Source: Kappaphycus alvarezii
Lineage: Eukaryota > Rhodophyta > Florideophyceae > Gigartinales > Solieriaceae
Direction of reading: 5' to 3'
Length of the DNA: 64,000 nt
NCBI GenBank assembly: GCA_002205965.3
Contig: NADL03000011.1
Coordinates: 310,001-374,000, forward strand
This document shows, in pieces, positions 22,080 through 33,689 of this stretch. Position 1 is the stretch's first letter. Each line of letters opens with the position of its first letter. A model generated the notes under the pieces. It was not told the origin of the DNA and searched no databases. It saw only the letters and a program-made list of their open reading frames with translations. The position numbers were made by a program, and so were the translations under genes.

Positions 22080-22576
22080 TTGTCGCGAGCCGTCCATACT
22101 GGTTCCACACCACCCACAGGGTCGACGAAGGAGACTTGGTTGCAAAGTTGTTCAGTCGCTGCCGTGGAGGGCCTTTCATTGGAATCCCATCTTATTGAGG
22201 TCGCTCGCCATTTGCAGGAGTTTAAGATCGAAGAAGAAGACGAAACCAAGAGGCGTGCAATCAAGCGTATGGCGAAGCGTTTCATGGTTTGGGAGGAAGC
22301 TACTACGAGCACGAAAATGGGACTCAAGACTGTTCCCTTCCTTGAGGATAGGGCGTCGATACTCCACAGCTTCCACGACGATATTGGACACTGGGACACC
22401 GAAACAACGAAGAAGTTATCTCTGACCGCTACTGGTGGCTTATGCATAAAGACATCCAAAACTACGTGAAAAGTTGTGAGGGCTGTCAGAAGACCAAACC
22501 GATCCCACCTTACCGTACAAGCCTGAAATTGCCGCTCTCAAACATATTCGAGATTTATTCGATCGATTTCGCCGGG
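22080..22576 (+). pseudogene. Outer gypsy integrase, first part
   Basis: Plus strand. A histidine-containing stretch near 22370 leads to SCEGCQKTKPIPPYRTSL near 22475-22525, which together form the HHCC zinc-binding region of integrase. EIYSIDFAG near 22555-22575 is the start of the catalytic core with its first aspartate. The inner gypsy element begins directly after this point. Confidence 0.85.
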
Positions 22577-23603
22577 TGTAGTGCAAACGCCCAGGAATAG
22601 CAACCAAAACAATACACCAATAACAATGTGAAAGTTGAAAACAACGCAAGGCTTTATTTGGATCGTCCTATACTTTCAAACGTGCCCGAAGCGATGTAAT
22701 GCAATGACCGAGAGGGAAAAAACACAACAACAAACCACACAACGCGGGATGCGCAAGGGAAAAGGGGATTCAATCGAAGGTACGCCGAAACGTGGGTGCT
22801 CACGCCCAAGGGCTTACCCTTGTAATAGTTCCTGGAATCAAGGCGGACAGCTTGCAAGCAGAGTTGCACACGCCATGAAGGCTTCTTCTCGGAGTCGTGA
22901 TAGTGCGGGTGGTAGTGGGGGAAAGAAGGGGAAAAAAGGGGAAAAAGGGGGGACTTGGGTGAAGAAGAAAGGTGAAGACGCTTAGCCGTAGTCGATGGTT
23001 CGAAAGCAACGCGCTCGCTTCTCGAGGTACGGGGGACTCACAACCACAACAACAGGTTCTCCAACAAGAGTAAATCTTGTCGCGCTTCAATGCCGTACTT
23101 TACATGGAAGCTTCGTGCTTCGTATTAATATCACTTGCTTGTAGAGTTCCAACCTACCTTGGCGACAGTAGAATCAGCGGTTAGCCCCACTTGTGGCTAG
23201 GCAGCCACCCGATCCTAAATATCAACAAAAGATCCAGTGTCAGGGCGCTGTGCGCCCGAAAGTTAGTCCACGTGTGCCACGGAGGGCACACTCATACGTC
23301 TAGGTTTAGTGTGGCCTTCGGTTCCACAATAATAAGTGCATTCGTATGTGCATTCAACCGTAGGTGCACAATCAGTGTTAGTAGTAGTAGTAGTAATAGT
23401 CAACCATGTGTACATGATACATCCATTGCAGGAGTAGCCTGCTTACAGCCGAACATTATGGAGCGGTAGCCTGGCTTTCGCCCCTGTAGGTAGTTAGTAT
23501 TAACAGCCAATAAGAATGTGCTAAATCCTCCTCAAACCGTGCGCCGTAAAATTTCCATGCGCTATCTGCGACGATGCATGCTTCCATATAACCTTGCACC
23601 ACA
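22577..23603 (-). repeat. Inner gypsy 3' LTR
   Basis: 1027 bp, closely matching 36903-37932. It includes a purine-rich GGGGAAAAAAGGGGAAAAAG run near 22920-22945 and a short (TAG)n run near 23380. ORFs within it on either strand have near-identical counterparts in the other LTR. Confidence 0.95.
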
Positions 23604-25567
23604 CAGCCCCCCTTCGCTCGCAGATCGTGCGGGTGGGTAGTCAACTGTGTCGGCGATAAAGCTGCTTCATATGGTGGGGCTCTCGGCCACGGCGAAAGAC
23701 ATAGCGGCGTGGGCGACCGCAGCAATGACTGCGCTAAGCCACATGCGGTGAAGTAGCCCGTGCGGCGAAATGAGCGGTACTGTTGCCCATGCGGTGTAGT
23801 GGTCGGGAGATGGGGCGGTAATCCATGGGAATCCAAACGTGGAGAGGGATGTATGCCGGCGTTACGGCCGTCAGAATATGTGTTTGGTACCAGAGGACGG
23901 ACTGGAGGTTTGTACGTTCGTAACGTAGATGTCTGCGCCGGATATATCCATCGTAGGACCTTGGGTGGTGCTGATGCTGCGTCCAAAGCGCTGTGGCGGC
24001 TCAATTATGGGGTGGTAGTATTAGCATACACCCTTTGGAATTCAGAGATAGACGGGTGCATACCTGCAAGCTGAATTCTCCGCAGAATCCATGCGATGTG
24101 TTCGAGAAGTCATGGGGCTCTTGTGGCCGCAACGGCGTACGTTTTGACCGCCACTCAGCCCATTGCGGTGGCTGCCTCACCTGGTAGTGCAGAGGTGCGA
24201 CTGCCATCAGAGATTCGTGGTGTTCATTGACGCAGTGTGTGCGATATAGCGCCTGGAGGACTCACGGTGCGGTGGATTTAACTGGGGGCGGCATTGGAAG
24301 GTCCTCACTTGGTGTAGGGGTCGTCCGCTGTAACGTGCATTGGTATGAGTAGCCATGGTCTTACGCGGAATTGGAGAGCCTGCGCGTGTAGTATGTACAT
24401 CCGGGCGAGGAAAGTGCGTGTTCCATAGCGACGACCTTAGCCATTCACGGAGTACATGCATTGCGTAAACGATTTTCGCCAGGACGGCAGGTCTCGTCCA
24501 AGAGCTCATACGGCGATCGGCGGGCCCTGACGTTAAGTTCATCCGGCAACGCGTGTATGGTGCATAGTGCGCACTTCGGTACGTACAGAGGTCGTGAAGA
24601 GGGTGTGGTCCTGTGGCAGTGGCGATTGCAATTTGGTAATAGCGTCGTGACGTCATGCGGGTGGCTGTCGTTAGCTCTTGCGGTACTGGGTTGCTGGGGG
24701 TGATGCCGGGCGAAGGACATGTGGATATGTTGGTAGAGGCGGAATCCTTCGGGAATCCTCGATATACTGATCTGTATTCCCGCAGCTGGACGACGCGTCT
24801 CGTCCATGTCGAATTCATAGCTTGCTCTGTCAGAACAGAGAAAGTTGCGCTCTGCCGCTAATATTGGGCACCATAGTCGGCGTCCGGGATAGTTGATATG
24901 ACCACGAGCGTACGAGAAGTTTATACTGTCGTAGGGGGCCTTCCCGATTACCAGTCCAACGCCTACAAGCACCGCTACGGGTTAATACGGAAGCACGTGC
25001 GCCGCGGAGGGATATGTAGGAGCTCAGAGTAGTAAGTCCTTATACCCGACTGGGCAGCGGCAAGGAGGTGGAGGTCGACGTCCCAAGGGGATGGACGAGG
25101 ACGGAAATGAGGGTCCACAATGATGATGCATGGCCTTCCACCTCAGTTGGCGTAGGGCGGTATCGACTTCCTCCGAAATTATCGGAAATATTGCGTGTCC
25201 CCGGGAGATCACGTGACCGCCAAAAAATTCCAACATCTTCTGTGCGCTGATTGATTGCACCCCCGAGAGGCTCGAATACGAGTGATCTCGCGACCTCGTG
25301 GGTTATGCCGAGGTATCTCGAATATAAGCGTGCTCCAGTGAGCGACTCAGTGCATTTCCCGTCGTCCCGACCTTTCATGTCACCTCCTACCGTGCCTCCT
25401 TGCATTCCACTGTCATCTTCGACGCTCCTGGCTCTTCTCGACCATTTTTCCTTCTCGTTATCTCTTCATCATTCTCCTTCCTTCGCGCTCTTCCCTGGCG
25501 CGCCTTGATCTGATCGTCTCAGCCTCCGCGCTGCTTTGGTGCCCTGTGCTGCGTTCTTCGTTCTTCG
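23604..25567. other. Inner gypsy 3' region, GC-rich, no recognised gene
   Basis: About 2 kb between the 3' LTR and the antisense block. Overlapping minus-strand frames (23456-24004, 24207-24818, 24445-24972) are rich in Pro, Arg, Thr and His and match no family. On the plus strand a TATA-like GAATATAAGCG near 25318-25330 is followed by a pyrimidine-rich stretch (25380-25560) leading to an ATG at 25568. That would suit a promoter and 5' leader for the plus-strand block, but it is only suggestive. Confidence 0.4.
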
Positions 25568-27998
25568 ATGAGTGACATACTTCCGCGTCGTTGCGCGCCG
25601 CGCGCGCTCACTCCTCCGGCCGACCACGATTCCGGGTATCGGTACTTCTCCCGTCGGCTCGCCGCTGCCGCAGATCCCGTGGGTCGGTTTGCACCAGTAT
25701 ACTCTACGGAGAACCGCTGGAACCAGGCAGACGACACTCGTTACCATCCGTCTAGCATTCCGGGTCGCCTTAACTTGGCGGACTTTCGTGGATGCAACCA
25801 TTTGGATAATCCCAAGCTGTTCGGCAGGTCCCGTGGTGGCATCACTTGGCGGTGAGCGACTCTGCTGAATGTTCTCGCTTTGCTATGGACGTTATGCTTC
25901 CGGCGGTCTGCCTTTCTCCGCCATCAACCGACTTGAATGGCATATATATGGTTCCATGGACCCGATGATGTAAAAACCCGCCCGTGGACGCTGCCATAGC
26001 GTGAATAAATGCTAGAATGTGTGCTGTGCGGCCATATTTAGCAGGTGGCTCACCAGTTACGTGTTGCTCCAGGGCGGCTCATCATCCCGGATGACGTGGA
26101 TGCGGCCTGTGTCTTCTATCGACGCCTTGATGATGACTCGTAGTCCGACCGGCTCACGACATGGATGGTGGCGAACGAGTTTCAGGAAGCACGCTTCAAT
26201 GAGCGTCCAGATCTTCGACAGTTAATGCCCGGCGACGTGTTGGCGGGGATACTCCTCCCAGCGGAGTTCCGCGTGTTGCGCCACAGAGAACCCAGCTCAG
26301 CGACGCACGTGCAGACAACTGACCTCGAGCTCGCACGCATGAAGCGGCGAATGCGGAAGAGATTCGGGTACCTCATCCCGTATGAGAGGCAGGAGGTATG
26401 GCGGGTTCGTCCTGAGGAGATGACCAACCTCTATGGGATGCCTTCGCCGGAGTGGGTCTGCTGGGAAGTCCCAGATGGATTCCTAGTGCTCTTGCTAGCG
26501 GTATTAACTTACCGGTGCACCGCCTTTGCTCGATTTTACGCTATCCCTTATTAAGTAGTCTTCTATGCCGACCGGGCGGCGGCCGTCGCGGCTGCATCAC
26601 TTTGGGAGATATACCCATATGGCCGGGTCTGGTGTCTGTCGCCGATGCTTCGTTGTATCATCCGTTCTCTTAAGTGGTCGCTTTCCCGACCTTCGGGTGG
26701 CCAAGATAACGTCAAGGAACTGATGTTCTGGCTTGACTTTGCCGACGACATCAACTGGGATAACGAATAAGTTGTGAAGCCTCATTGGCATCGGCGCTCG
26801 GAACAAGAGTGCGTAGATCCAAAGTTCCCAGGGGGACGCGATCCTCGTTGCGGGGACTTCGTCTTTTTCGAACCCTGGGCTCGTGAACTAACGACGATAG
26901 AGCAAGCCGAGGCTCTCTGCGCTAACCCTCCTGAGATGCCGATAGGACACCAGTGTGGTTACATCTTCGTTCGAGAGGGCGAGGGCGGCCCCAATCCATT
27001 AACACCTGCCTCCTTAGTATCGCTTCCCGCTCCTACTGGTACTTATTCTAACCAGTCTCGGCGAGGTCATGGTCAACGTCGGGGTGTTGCCAGCTCTTCC
27101 TACTCTCATCGCAAGCACGGTTTGCTCGGGAGGGTCGTGAGGATTGTGAACCAAGTATCGAGGCCAACCAAGATCGTCTCATCGTCTCATTCCGCCTCAA
27201 TGACGGTCGGTACCGTCAACATCAGCCACTGCCGGAATCCATGTACATCCAAGCGGGGCGCGAGTATCTCGTCGCGGCTGGGATCCCGATGGGCCCGGAT
27301 GAGGGTCGCGGGTTGTCCCGTGCGCGTGCTCTCCTTATTGCGCGTGATCGTCTTAACCCATGTCTGGAGGGACATGGGTTCAGCCGATCGCCTGTGTACC
27401 GCGAAGTAGTCGGGCACTTCCTTCGTGAGCTGGAGTCCCTTACCAAGAGCTCGATGCGTTCACACCGAGGGACGCTCGATCATTGCGGCTCACGTAAAGG
27501 CCTGTCGAGCTCATTCTTTGACCAACACTGCAGTCACGGGGACTCTAGACCTGACGGCTGCTGGTGATGAGGGAAAGGTGGTTGGGGAAAAGAGGGTTGG
27601 TCGTCGCCTATCGTCCTTCCAGCCCACAAAGCTGCGCAAACGGGTGGGTGATACGGACAAGCGCAAGGTGGGGGAGCAGGTTGAGGTGCATCATCCGCGT
27701 CGCCGGTGGTCCAGGCGAGCTCGGAAGTGGTTGCGGAGCTCCTGACTCTGGCCCTTGAGGCATCGACCGGGGATAAGGGGAGTAAGGGAGTAAGGGGAGT
27801 AAAAGGGCGATGGAGAAGAGGCTGGTGATCTCTCCTGACACCGTACCAGAGGCGAATAGTGAAGGGAGTGCGGAGGAGGTGGATGCAGAGCCCACAGCGG
27901 CGGAAGCTCCGAGTCAAGGAGTGACGACGGAAGAGCGACTAGGCTCTGACGGAGGCGTACCCAGGTGGTGTGAGTTACGCTCGCGTAGGAGAGCTTGA
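25568..27998 (+). other. Antisense coding-like block in the inner gypsy (unknown product)
   Basis: Plus-strand open stretches, opposite to pol, follow one another here: 25568-25855, 26165-26554, 26774-27409, 27241-27567, 27425-27745 and 27810-27998. Composition is protein-like in parts (ERPDLRQLMPGDVLAGILL, MPIGHQCGYIFVREGEG, REYLVAAGIPMGPDEGRG). It becomes basic (TKLRKRVGDTDKRKVGEQ) and then acidic at the end, just before converging on the chromodomain frame. I recognise no domain. It is broken, with several breaks. It may be an accessory gene of this element lineage or a captured gene; coding status is inferred from composition only. Confidence 0.5.
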
Positions 27999-28874
27999 GC
28001 TCAATCCCTGGGGGATCTGTCGTGTCCTGTGCGGGACTTCATCCTGCGGTAAACCGCGTCGCGCTTGCCGTAGTAGTGCTTGGAGGGTCGCACTACTTTC
28101 TGAATTGCGTAGATACTTTACCAACTTGTGAGTCGGCAATTGTCGACGGTAGGTCGATACCCTTGCATTTGCAATAACCCACGATGTAGAAGCGAAAATA
28201 TACTTAACCGGTTCCCACGTACTTCGATCGGTGGAGTCGCCATACCACGTGACTCTTATTAGATGATGGCCATCATCATCGACTTTCATGTCGAGGACCT
28301 TTTCAATGACTTCCTCGCTTGTACCTTGCTCCTTTGCGGGGACTAGGTCCTCCTGCATCCTTTCTGATTCACCGAACGTACCCTGCATCGGGAATCGAGC
28401 GTAGCATCTCGCAATGTGTGACCTTGGGATGTAGTCGGCGGGTTCCCAAGTGTTCTGCGTTGGAGGATGATCCATCCACTTGACTTGATACTGCCTTGTG
28501 CCATTCTCCATGTCACGGTGCTCAATCAAGTCTTCCACGTAGTAGTCCTTGTCGTCCAACGTGTTCCTTCTTTCCTTCTTCTTGTTACTGAACGTGCGGC
28601 TTGGCCTTGAATGCTGCGTATCTTTTTGACGAACAACTCTATGCCCTTCGGAGGAAAAAGTGTCCTTCCCCAATGGGGATTGACATTCTTGATCCTCTTT
28701 GGCCAAGTCCTCTGTTGTCTTACGCTGAAGCCGTGCTGCGACGCACTTTGCCTTTTGGAAAGGCGTCCCAACGTAGCCCAGTTCGAGGTACGCATCTTCA
28801 TCTTCCTCAGGAAGGTGCTCCTGCTCGAGCTGCTCTCCAAACTCTTCGTCATTCAACATCTCGCCACTTCTCAC
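27975..28874 (-). pseudogene. Inner gypsy Pol C-terminus with two chromodomain-like modules
   Basis: Minus-strand frame of 299 residues. Residues 1-100 are acidic then basic linker. Residues about 111-160 form a chromodomain (YYVEDLIEHRDMENG, then YQVKWMDHPPTQNTWEPADY), with the first aromatic and the KW tryptophan of the methyl-lysine cage. Residues about 189-230 form a second, more divergent module (EVIEKVLDMKVDDDGHH, then TWYGDSTDRSTWEPVKYI). Chromodomains at the integrase tail steer chromoviruses to methylated-histone chromatin. Two in tandem is unusual. Confidence 0.82.
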
Positions 28875-28903
28875 CCTGTACGGGTGAACAGTGGCTCAGT
28901 CAC

Positions 28904-30576
28904 TTATTTCACTTGAGATGGGGTGGCTCCATCTCCTTCTTCTGTTAATTGCTCGGTTACAACTTCGGGTTCTTGCTGGTTCTTGTCTTCGTCACCTTCC
29001 ATTGCGACATCCGCGGATTTACTGGCTGATGCTTCAGGTTCCAGGCCTTCCACGTCCTTACTCGGACTAGGTCGTCCGAATGCGGCTGAGCGTAGGTCTT
29101 CAGGATGTCGATAGACCTCGGCCGAGTTCTCCGGCAACACTGCCCGTAATCCTCCGGTTGATTCATCACGCCAAGGTGCACGAGTGACGATTCCTTTGGT
29201 CCATAGTGGGACAGGAATCAGCACTGCGTCAGGTTCCGGCGGAATATCCGTAGTTCCTGATAGTAGTGTTGTACTCTTTAATTGTGCAGCAGGAATACTC
29301 CGAATTCTCTCGACCTCCGTAGTTGGGGGTGGAGCATTGAAGATCCTGTCGCGTGATACCCTCTCGTGCTGGTTCCCGGTATGAGCGACCACAGTCTTGT
29401 CTTCACTTGATACTACTTTGTATGGTCCATCAGCACGCGGTGCCAGCTTATGCTTAGGCTGTTCCTTGCTGAAGTATTCATTGCGAATGAAACATAGGAA
29501 CCAGGTCCTATTTATCTCGTGACTTGCGCATACGTTCATCGAAGATGTGCTTGTACCTTTCTTGCGCCTTTGCCATCTACTCACCAGCAGTGGACATCAG
29601 TGTTTGGAGCCATGCCCTCCACTTCTGCATATTTGGAAGGGTCGGGTTGTTCTGCTACTAATTTCGGTCTGGCTTGAGCAGATATCGGCTGTGGCGGCTT
29701 ACTCAACACCAACTCTAACGGTGCTATCTTCTTTGATGTATGAGGTTGCGTATTATACGCCTTTGTCACCGCTCCGAGGAACATTTCCCAGTCCCTTGGA
29801 TGATCAGGGACTTAGTGTCGAAGTGCGGCTAGTAAGTTTCGATTGAACCTCTCCACTTGCCCAATCGCTTGCGGGTGGTAAGTGGTGGTGAATAAGTTCT
29901 CTATACCTAGCACCTTGCAGATGTTTTGAAAGGTTCGGGACGGGAACTGTGTTCCATTGTCCGAAAGTAACTTCTGCGGTGGCAAGTAGACAAACACCCA
30001 GTTATCTACAAAAGCCTTGGAGATCTCTTCAGCGGTAATCTTTCGTAGCGGAACGGTTTGAACCAGCTTAGTGAAGCGGTCCGTGATTACCAATGCGTAT
30101 CGGTACCCTCTTGGTGAGCGTATCAGCTCTTCCAGTTTGTCGATGGCGACCATTTCGAATGGTACCGTCGCGGGGAAGAGTTGCATTTGTGATGCATTCT
30201 TTCGCAACTTAACCCGTTCCATTGCGCAGTTCGGGCATACGGCAACAGTTGCGTAGCAATCAATTGCCATCGCGGGCCAGTAGAAGTGCCTGCGTAACAT
30301 GTAATATAACTTGCGGCCTCCCGGATGGGCAGCCAATCTCGAGTGATGACTAAGATATAGTACACTGTTCTTGATAGAATCAAGGATCACGATCTGTGGC
30401 AATGTCTCGACCGTTCGGGAGAACACCGTCCTCATCGAGAGAAAACGGCAACCCCTCCCCCCACTAGGGCGGGAACGGATTTGCGAGCAAAACTGATCAC
30501 GCAATTGGGCATGAAGTAGCTCCCCTAAGGTGATTTGTTTCACCATCGGCTGGTCGGAGCTGTTATCAGTGGCCAA
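28904..30576 (-). pseudogene. Inner gypsy integrase
   Basis: Minus strand. The 29812-30576 frame has the HHCC region (HHSRLAAHPGGRKLYYML, then CPNCAMERVKLRKNASQ) and the catalytic core (MVAIDKLEELIRSPRGYRYA, LLSDNGTQFPSRTFQN, TTYHPQAIGQVERFNRNL), showing the two aspartates and the glutamate region. The 28904-29584 frame has the GPY/F-type tail (KLAPRADGPYKVVSSEDKTV). The region is broken. Confidence 0.9.
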
Positions 30577-30583
30577 AAGAGGG

Positions 30584-31131
30584 TCAGCGGTCCATAGTTA
30601 GACGTGCTTCACCCAACTCAGAAGGGAGAACGTCGAAAAAGGTGTCGTGTTGAGGTTCAATGTCGTCTCCGAGGAGTATGTGTGTGCAACAGCATTTTTG
30701 TCGTTCACAACAGTCCGATCGGTGTTGTAGAACTTCGCCGAGTAGGCAGGGTATGTCGGTATCGACTTCAACCGTAGTCTCACCCGTAGTACGAAGACGG
30801 AAGAGTATGTCTGCTTGACAGTTCTTGATTCCTTCCTTGTACTGCACTTCGAAATCGTACTCACTTAGTCGGAGCCTCCAGCGCATGAGCCGACGGAAGG
30901 GTAGCTTACAGAGAGTAACCAACGCAGGGAAGCGTTGTCAGTGTGCACGGTGAAGTGTTCCATCATTAGGTATGGTCTTAGGATAAGCAGTGACCAGACA
31001 ACTGCTAGGCATTCCTTCTCTGTGACAGAGTAATTCTTCTCAGCCGTAGTGAGGGATAGGCTCCAATAGCCGATTGGCTTGCGAGTTCCCCTCATATGTT
31101 TGGGAGAGTGCGCAACCAACTTAGTAGTCAC
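30584..31131 (-). pseudogene. Inner gypsy RNase H
   Basis: Minus strand. The upstream frame (30865-31131) reads KPIGYWSLSLTTAEKNYSVT and then TEKECLAVVWSLL, followed by HTDNASLRWLL. The next frame has RRLMRWRLRLSEYDFEVQYK and a GIKNCQADILFRL segment. These are the standard RNase H and connection motifs of gypsy Pol. Confidence 0.9.
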
Positions 31132-31990
31132 TGGCGTCAGTGTCTACGGAGTAAGGGAGTCCGAGCCTCGGTAAGGCGAGTACCGGTGGCTCTGTGACTG
31201 CCTTGACGAGCGTATTGAACGCTTCAGCTTCTTCTGTAGTTAGTGGTAACTCAAATGGCATCTCCTTTTTGGGAAGCTTATTGAGTGGTCCAGCAACACG
31301 CGAAAAACGCGGGACCAATCGGCGATATACATTGCAAAGTCCGAGGAAGGAATTAAGTTCTGTTTGGTCGCGAGGATACTTAGCATCCCTCAGCGCGACT
31401 GCTACAGCCTAGACAGCCCGGTCGAATCCGATGTCCGAGATAGTGAACATTATGGGTGAAAAAATCACACTTCTTCAATTTCAATGTAATTCCGGCTTGA
31501 TGCATGCGAGCAAGGATCTCCTCGACATGCAGGAAATGGTCTTCGATGTTATTCGAATAGATGATTACGTCGTCTAAATAGACGAGACAGGTCTTCCACT
31601 TGATCCAGAAAAGAGTATATCCAATGCTCTTTGGAAGTCGCTGGGGCATTTGTTAGCCCGAACGGCATTCGAAGTAATCGGTAGGCCTGAATTGCAGGTT
31701 AACTCGGTCTGGTTACGCGCTCCTCATATTAGGTGATTTGCCAGTATCCACAATTACAATTCAACGTCGTGAAGATGTTTGCGTCACCGAGAGAGTCGAT
31801 GCACTCATCCATCTTGGGTATGGGATAGGTATCCTGTATGTTTACCGCGTTTAATCGAAGATAGTCTATACAGAACCTGATGTTTCCGTCTTTCTTGGGT
31901 GCAAAGACGACTGGTGAAGCCCATGGAGAAGTTGCGCGCTCAATCAATCCAAGTCGGAGCATGCGATCGATTTCAGCTTATGCAACTGCG
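31121..31990 (-). pseudogene. Inner gypsy reverse transcriptase
   Basis: Minus strand. SPWASPVVFAPKKDGNIRFC and YPIPKMDECIDSLGDANIF lie in 31729-31962. The YLDD active site (LVYLDDVIIYSNN) and LKLKKCDFF lie in 31380-31649. The thumb-to-RNase H region PVLALPRLGLPYSVDTDASD lies in 31121-31318. The motif order is intact. The reading frame is broken. Confidence 0.9.
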
Positions 31991-32266
31991 CGTTGCTTCG
32001 GCCCGGCCCGGTATGGTTGAGAACATATCGTCTTAGTCCCAGGTATTAGATCGAAGTGGTTTTCGACCGTATTGATCTTACCTAACGTGCCATCCCACAT
32101 TTCGGGGAACTTCGTGAGCATATCGCGCACTCGTTCTCGTCCTTCTTTGGACAAATGACTTAAGTCAGCATCATCTAACGACGGTTGTCCGTAGCGTCTT
32201 TGTCAAATGTCCATTGAATGAACTCGGAAATCTTGTGCTGCTTCTCCTGCGAGACCCTAGAGAGAG

Positions 32267-33189
32267 TTACGCGGAGAGTAGCGGGTCATCTCCCGAAGGG
32301 GAAACGATATTATCATCCTGAGCAGATGTTTCACTTGACGAAACTTCCAGCGCCGCATGTTGTTCTCGTGCGCAATCCTGACTGGATCTTGCACTAATTG
32401 TGATTCTGGGTTCCACATAGAACCTCCGCAATCTGAATTGTACTGGGAACCACATTTGACGGATGCGGCAATGCAGTTCCTAACACCATGCCTTTGGGAA
32501 GTAGTAAATCTTTTGCGGAGAAGTTCGCAACCAAAATAGCGAAAGTTTGAAGAGCTTCAACATGATGTACGCCGTTCGTGGCCAAGATTCCATGTCGGGC
32601 GAACGTCCTCTCGTTTGGCTCGATTAAAATCGGTCCGGCTCGCGATGTAGTCGCGTGAACGAACTTTTGATCTGGCGGGTATGAGTACACGTTCAGAGGC
32701 TTGATCTTCTTCGAATTACGTCCTGTCCACTTCGAGCATGGGATTTTCCTGCGTCTCCTTCCGTTCCCACTTGAGGTCCCTTGACCAATTCCAGCGGTCT
32801 ACGGACTATAGGTATTTCTCCGTTCCGTCGTCTATGACCACTTTCCTCGTACTGGGGTGAATCGCATCCACGAAACGATCACAAAATCGCACCCAAGAAT
32901 CACGGGTGCTGCTAAGTTTCACAAACAATGAAATCACTTTTACTGTGTAGCTGCCGAGGCGAACTACCAGTGTTGCAATCCCCAATGATCGGATCAACCG
33001 TTCGTTAGCGTCTTTAACAACAGGTAGCCCTGTCTGGCGTAGATTCGCTAATAATTCTTCCGGTAGCAAACTTTGATGCACAAAGTTCTGACCCGCGCCC
33101 GTGTCTAGCACAGTTAGACATCGTGCCATTGCGGTCGTGGTGAGTCTCAACTCGGCGTATACCTTGTAATTACGTTGGTGCATGAGCAA
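32267..33189 (-). pseudogene. Inner gypsy protease and linker
   Basis: Minus strand. CLTVLDTGAGQNFVHQSLL near 33070-33130 is the DTGA aspartic protease active site, followed by beta-rich sequence (IATLVVRLGSYTVKVISLF). The linker frames at 32394-32690 and 32267-32455 lead to reverse transcriptase. Confidence 0.82.
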
Positions 33190-33689
33190 GCATACTCCCT
33201 AAGGTGCAGTGGGTGTACTTGAAAAGGGCCGATGGACGGAATGCTTACGATGCGTATTCCTCCATGAAGAAGTATTCTCTTCGCGTTTGCACGCGTCATG
33301 GGGCATCTTATGCCTTTGGCGTAGGGTTCCTCCTTCCAAGTCACTTTCGCGGGTTTGTGCGGGCAACGTCCCAGGAGAAAGTAGAACCCTACTTAGTTTT
33401 TCGAATCCTTCTTGTCTTTCACCGACGGTTCGGCGTCCCCTTGTTTTTTCTTGAGTACGGTCACGGGCTGCGCAGGATTCATTGGTGGCGCCTGCTCGTG
33501 AGTGTCGAACACCACACGCGGTGCTGTGCTCGTCCTCTGTTTTGACCGTACTGTCATAGCCATTACGTTGGTGGGCAGGTTTTTCTTGGCCTTCTGGATA
33601 GTTCCTTCACTCGTAGGTACGAACGGATCGGTACACTACGGCGCTCGGCCTCGTTCAACGCATGGTAGTTGTCAACCACGACGGAAGGT

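Noticed and set aside
23456-24972. Minus-strand frames of 175-203 codons beside the inner gypsy 3' LTR
   Set aside because: They are mutually overlapping, rich in Pro/Arg/Thr/His, start inside the LTR in one case, and have no motif. Left as unassigned GC-rich sequence.
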